Of a stretch of 50,491 bases of DNA, positions 49,725-50,491 are shown piece by piece (the first letter of the stretch is position 1; every line of letters begins with the position of its first letter). A program made the translations under genes and the position numbers. Origin of the DNA: Sphaerisporangium melleum (GTDB lineage Bacteria; Actinomycetota; Actinomycetes; Streptosporangiales; Streptosporangiaceae); contig NZ_BMNT01000024.1 of NCBI RefSeq assembly GCF_014646695.1, positions 90,464-140,954 on the forward strand, given 5' to 3'. The notes beneath the pieces are model-generated. The model was not told where the DNA came from. It made no database searches and saw nothing but the letters and a program-made list of their open reading frames with translations.

Positions 49725-50491
49725 ATGGATTCACCCCCCATCCGCTCGATCGCCGATCGATGGCGTTCGCCGGCCGCGAAGGCGGTCCGGACGACCGCCG
49801 CGCTGGTGACGGTGCTGGCCGCGGCGCTGGTATGGACGACGCCCGCATCGGCGGCAGCGGCTCCGCTGGTGAGCGCGCAATCGGGCCGGTGTCTCGATGT
49901 GTCGGGCAACACCGACGTGCAGGGCACCAACCTGCAGATCTGGGACTGCAACGGGCAGGCCAACCAGGCGTTCGAGTTCACCTCGGCCGGTGAGCTGCGG
50001 ACGTTCAACGGCACGCGCTGCGTGGACGCGTACGGTGCGGGCACCTCGCCCGGCACCAGGGTGATCATCTGGGCCTGCAACGGGCAGAACAACCAGAAGT
50101 GGCGCCAGAACGCCGACGGCTCGATCACCGGCGTGCAGTCGAATCTGTGCCTGAACGTGAACAACTCCGGCACGGCCAACGGGACGCTCGTCAACCTGGG
50201 GACCTGCAACGGCCAGGCCAACCAGAAGTGGAGCACCTCCGGGGGCAACCCGAGTCCGACGCCGACCCCGACGCCGACCGGCACCTGCAACCTTCCTTCG
50301 ACCTACCGCTGGACCTCGACCGGTTCGCTGGCGAATCCGAAGTCGGGCTGGGTGTCGCTGAAGGACTTCACCCACGTCAACTACAACGGCAAGCACCTGG
50401 TCTACGGCACGACGCACGACTTCGGGTCGAGCTGGGGTTCGATGAACTTCGGCACGTTCACCAACTGGTCGGACATGGCCTCGGCCAGCCA
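49725..50491 (+). CDS. GH62 alpha-L-arabinofuranosidase with N-terminal CBM13, 5' part
   Basis: The gene runs off the window. A long Sec signal ends near ASAAA. A CBM13 ricin-type lectin (about 40-165) follows, with three repeats ([30 protein letters not shown]) ending [16 protein letters not shown] and QANQKWST. A Pro/Thr linker leads into [20 protein letters not shown] and [18 protein letters not shown], the start of a GH62 propeller. GH62 enzymes remove arabinose from arabinoxylan. ATG at 49725 follows AGGAG. The catalytic acid lies beyond the edge. Confidence 0.85.
   Translation, partial: MDSPPIRSIADRWRSPAAKAVRTTAALVTVLAAALVWTTPASAAAAPLVSAQSGRCLDVSGNTDVQGTNLQIWDCNGQANQAFEFTSAGELRTFNGTRCVDAYGAGTSPGTRVIIWACNGQNNQKWRQNADGSITGVQSNLCLNVNNSGTANGTLVNLGTCNGQANQKWSTSGGNPSPTPTPTPTGTCNLPSTYRWTSTGSLANPKSGWVSLKDFTHVNYNGKHLVYGTTHDFGSSWGSMNFGTFTNWSDMASAS

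Overview
The window is very GC-rich DNA from an actinomycete. Supporting signs are the GC-biased third codon positions, frequent GTG starts, 1-4 nt gene overlaps, a DUF397 tail at the left edge and secreted ricin-type-lectin (CBM13) glycosidases. A Streptosporangiales-like genus such as Nonomuraea would fit, but no rRNA or marker gene here proves it. No tRNA, rRNA, CRISPR array, transposase or integrase was seen.

Left part (1-7110): the tail of a DUF397 protein, a cysteine hydrolase, two DUF3147-like membrane proteins, a small secreted peptide, a YeiH-type exporter with a separate 44-residue membrane peptide, a long intergenic stretch with strong RNA-hairpin potential, and a NodU/CmcH-type O-carbamoyltransferase.

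Centre (7127-25093): the main feature is one minus-strand operon of about 18 kb. It holds 15 proteins plus a possible 26-residue leader, with junctions that overlap or lie at most 2 nt apart. In transcription order they are: EAD1-CHAT caspase-like protease, radical SAM enzyme, a 1321-residue WD40 protein with an embedded XRE helix-turn-helix and a vWA-like end, a 74-residue protein, a RING-like zinc protein, an E1-like ThiF enzyme, an EAD1-ubiquitin-like-E2 fusion, a JAB/JAMM peptidase, an unknown helical protein, an FtsH/CDC48-type AAA+ ATPase, a MoxR AAA+ ATPase, and four accessory proteins. Family knowledge places the MoxR, FtsH, vWA and beta-propeller parts in the 'ternary' NTPase conflict systems predicted by Kaur, Burroughs, Iyer and Aravind (2020). 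The E1, E2, ubiquitin-like, RING and JAB parts form a near-complete ubiquitin-type conjugation and removal pathway. My inference is a threshold-controlled immune or cell-suicide system in which protein tagging, AAA+ remodelling and a caspase-like protease are linked through shared EAD1 adaptor domains. A secreted HNH nuclease is divergently transcribed from its promoter region.

Right-centre (26295-42068): an AdhE-type aldehyde-alcohol dehydrogenase, a berberine-bridge-type FAD oxidase divergent from a cytochrome P450, and a catabolic regulon for an aldose or acid sugar. The regulon has an ABC binding protein with two permeases (no ATPase), an enolase-superfamily dehydratase, a rhamnose-mutarotase-family protein, an aldo/keto reductase, a zinc alcohol dehydrogenase, a KduD-like SDR and a KDG-kinase-like PfkB kinase. 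A FadR-type GntR regulator follows. CATACGTATG-like operators lie at three promoters.

Right end (42279-50491): plant-polysaccharide enzymes. These are a GH43 exo-beta-1,3-galactanase-like protein, a GH43 arabinanase and the start of a GH62 arabinofuranosidase, all with CBM13 lectin domains. Two of the three have LacI-type palindromes at their promoters. Between them lie a P2-type cation ATPase and a truncated ATPase-family remnant.
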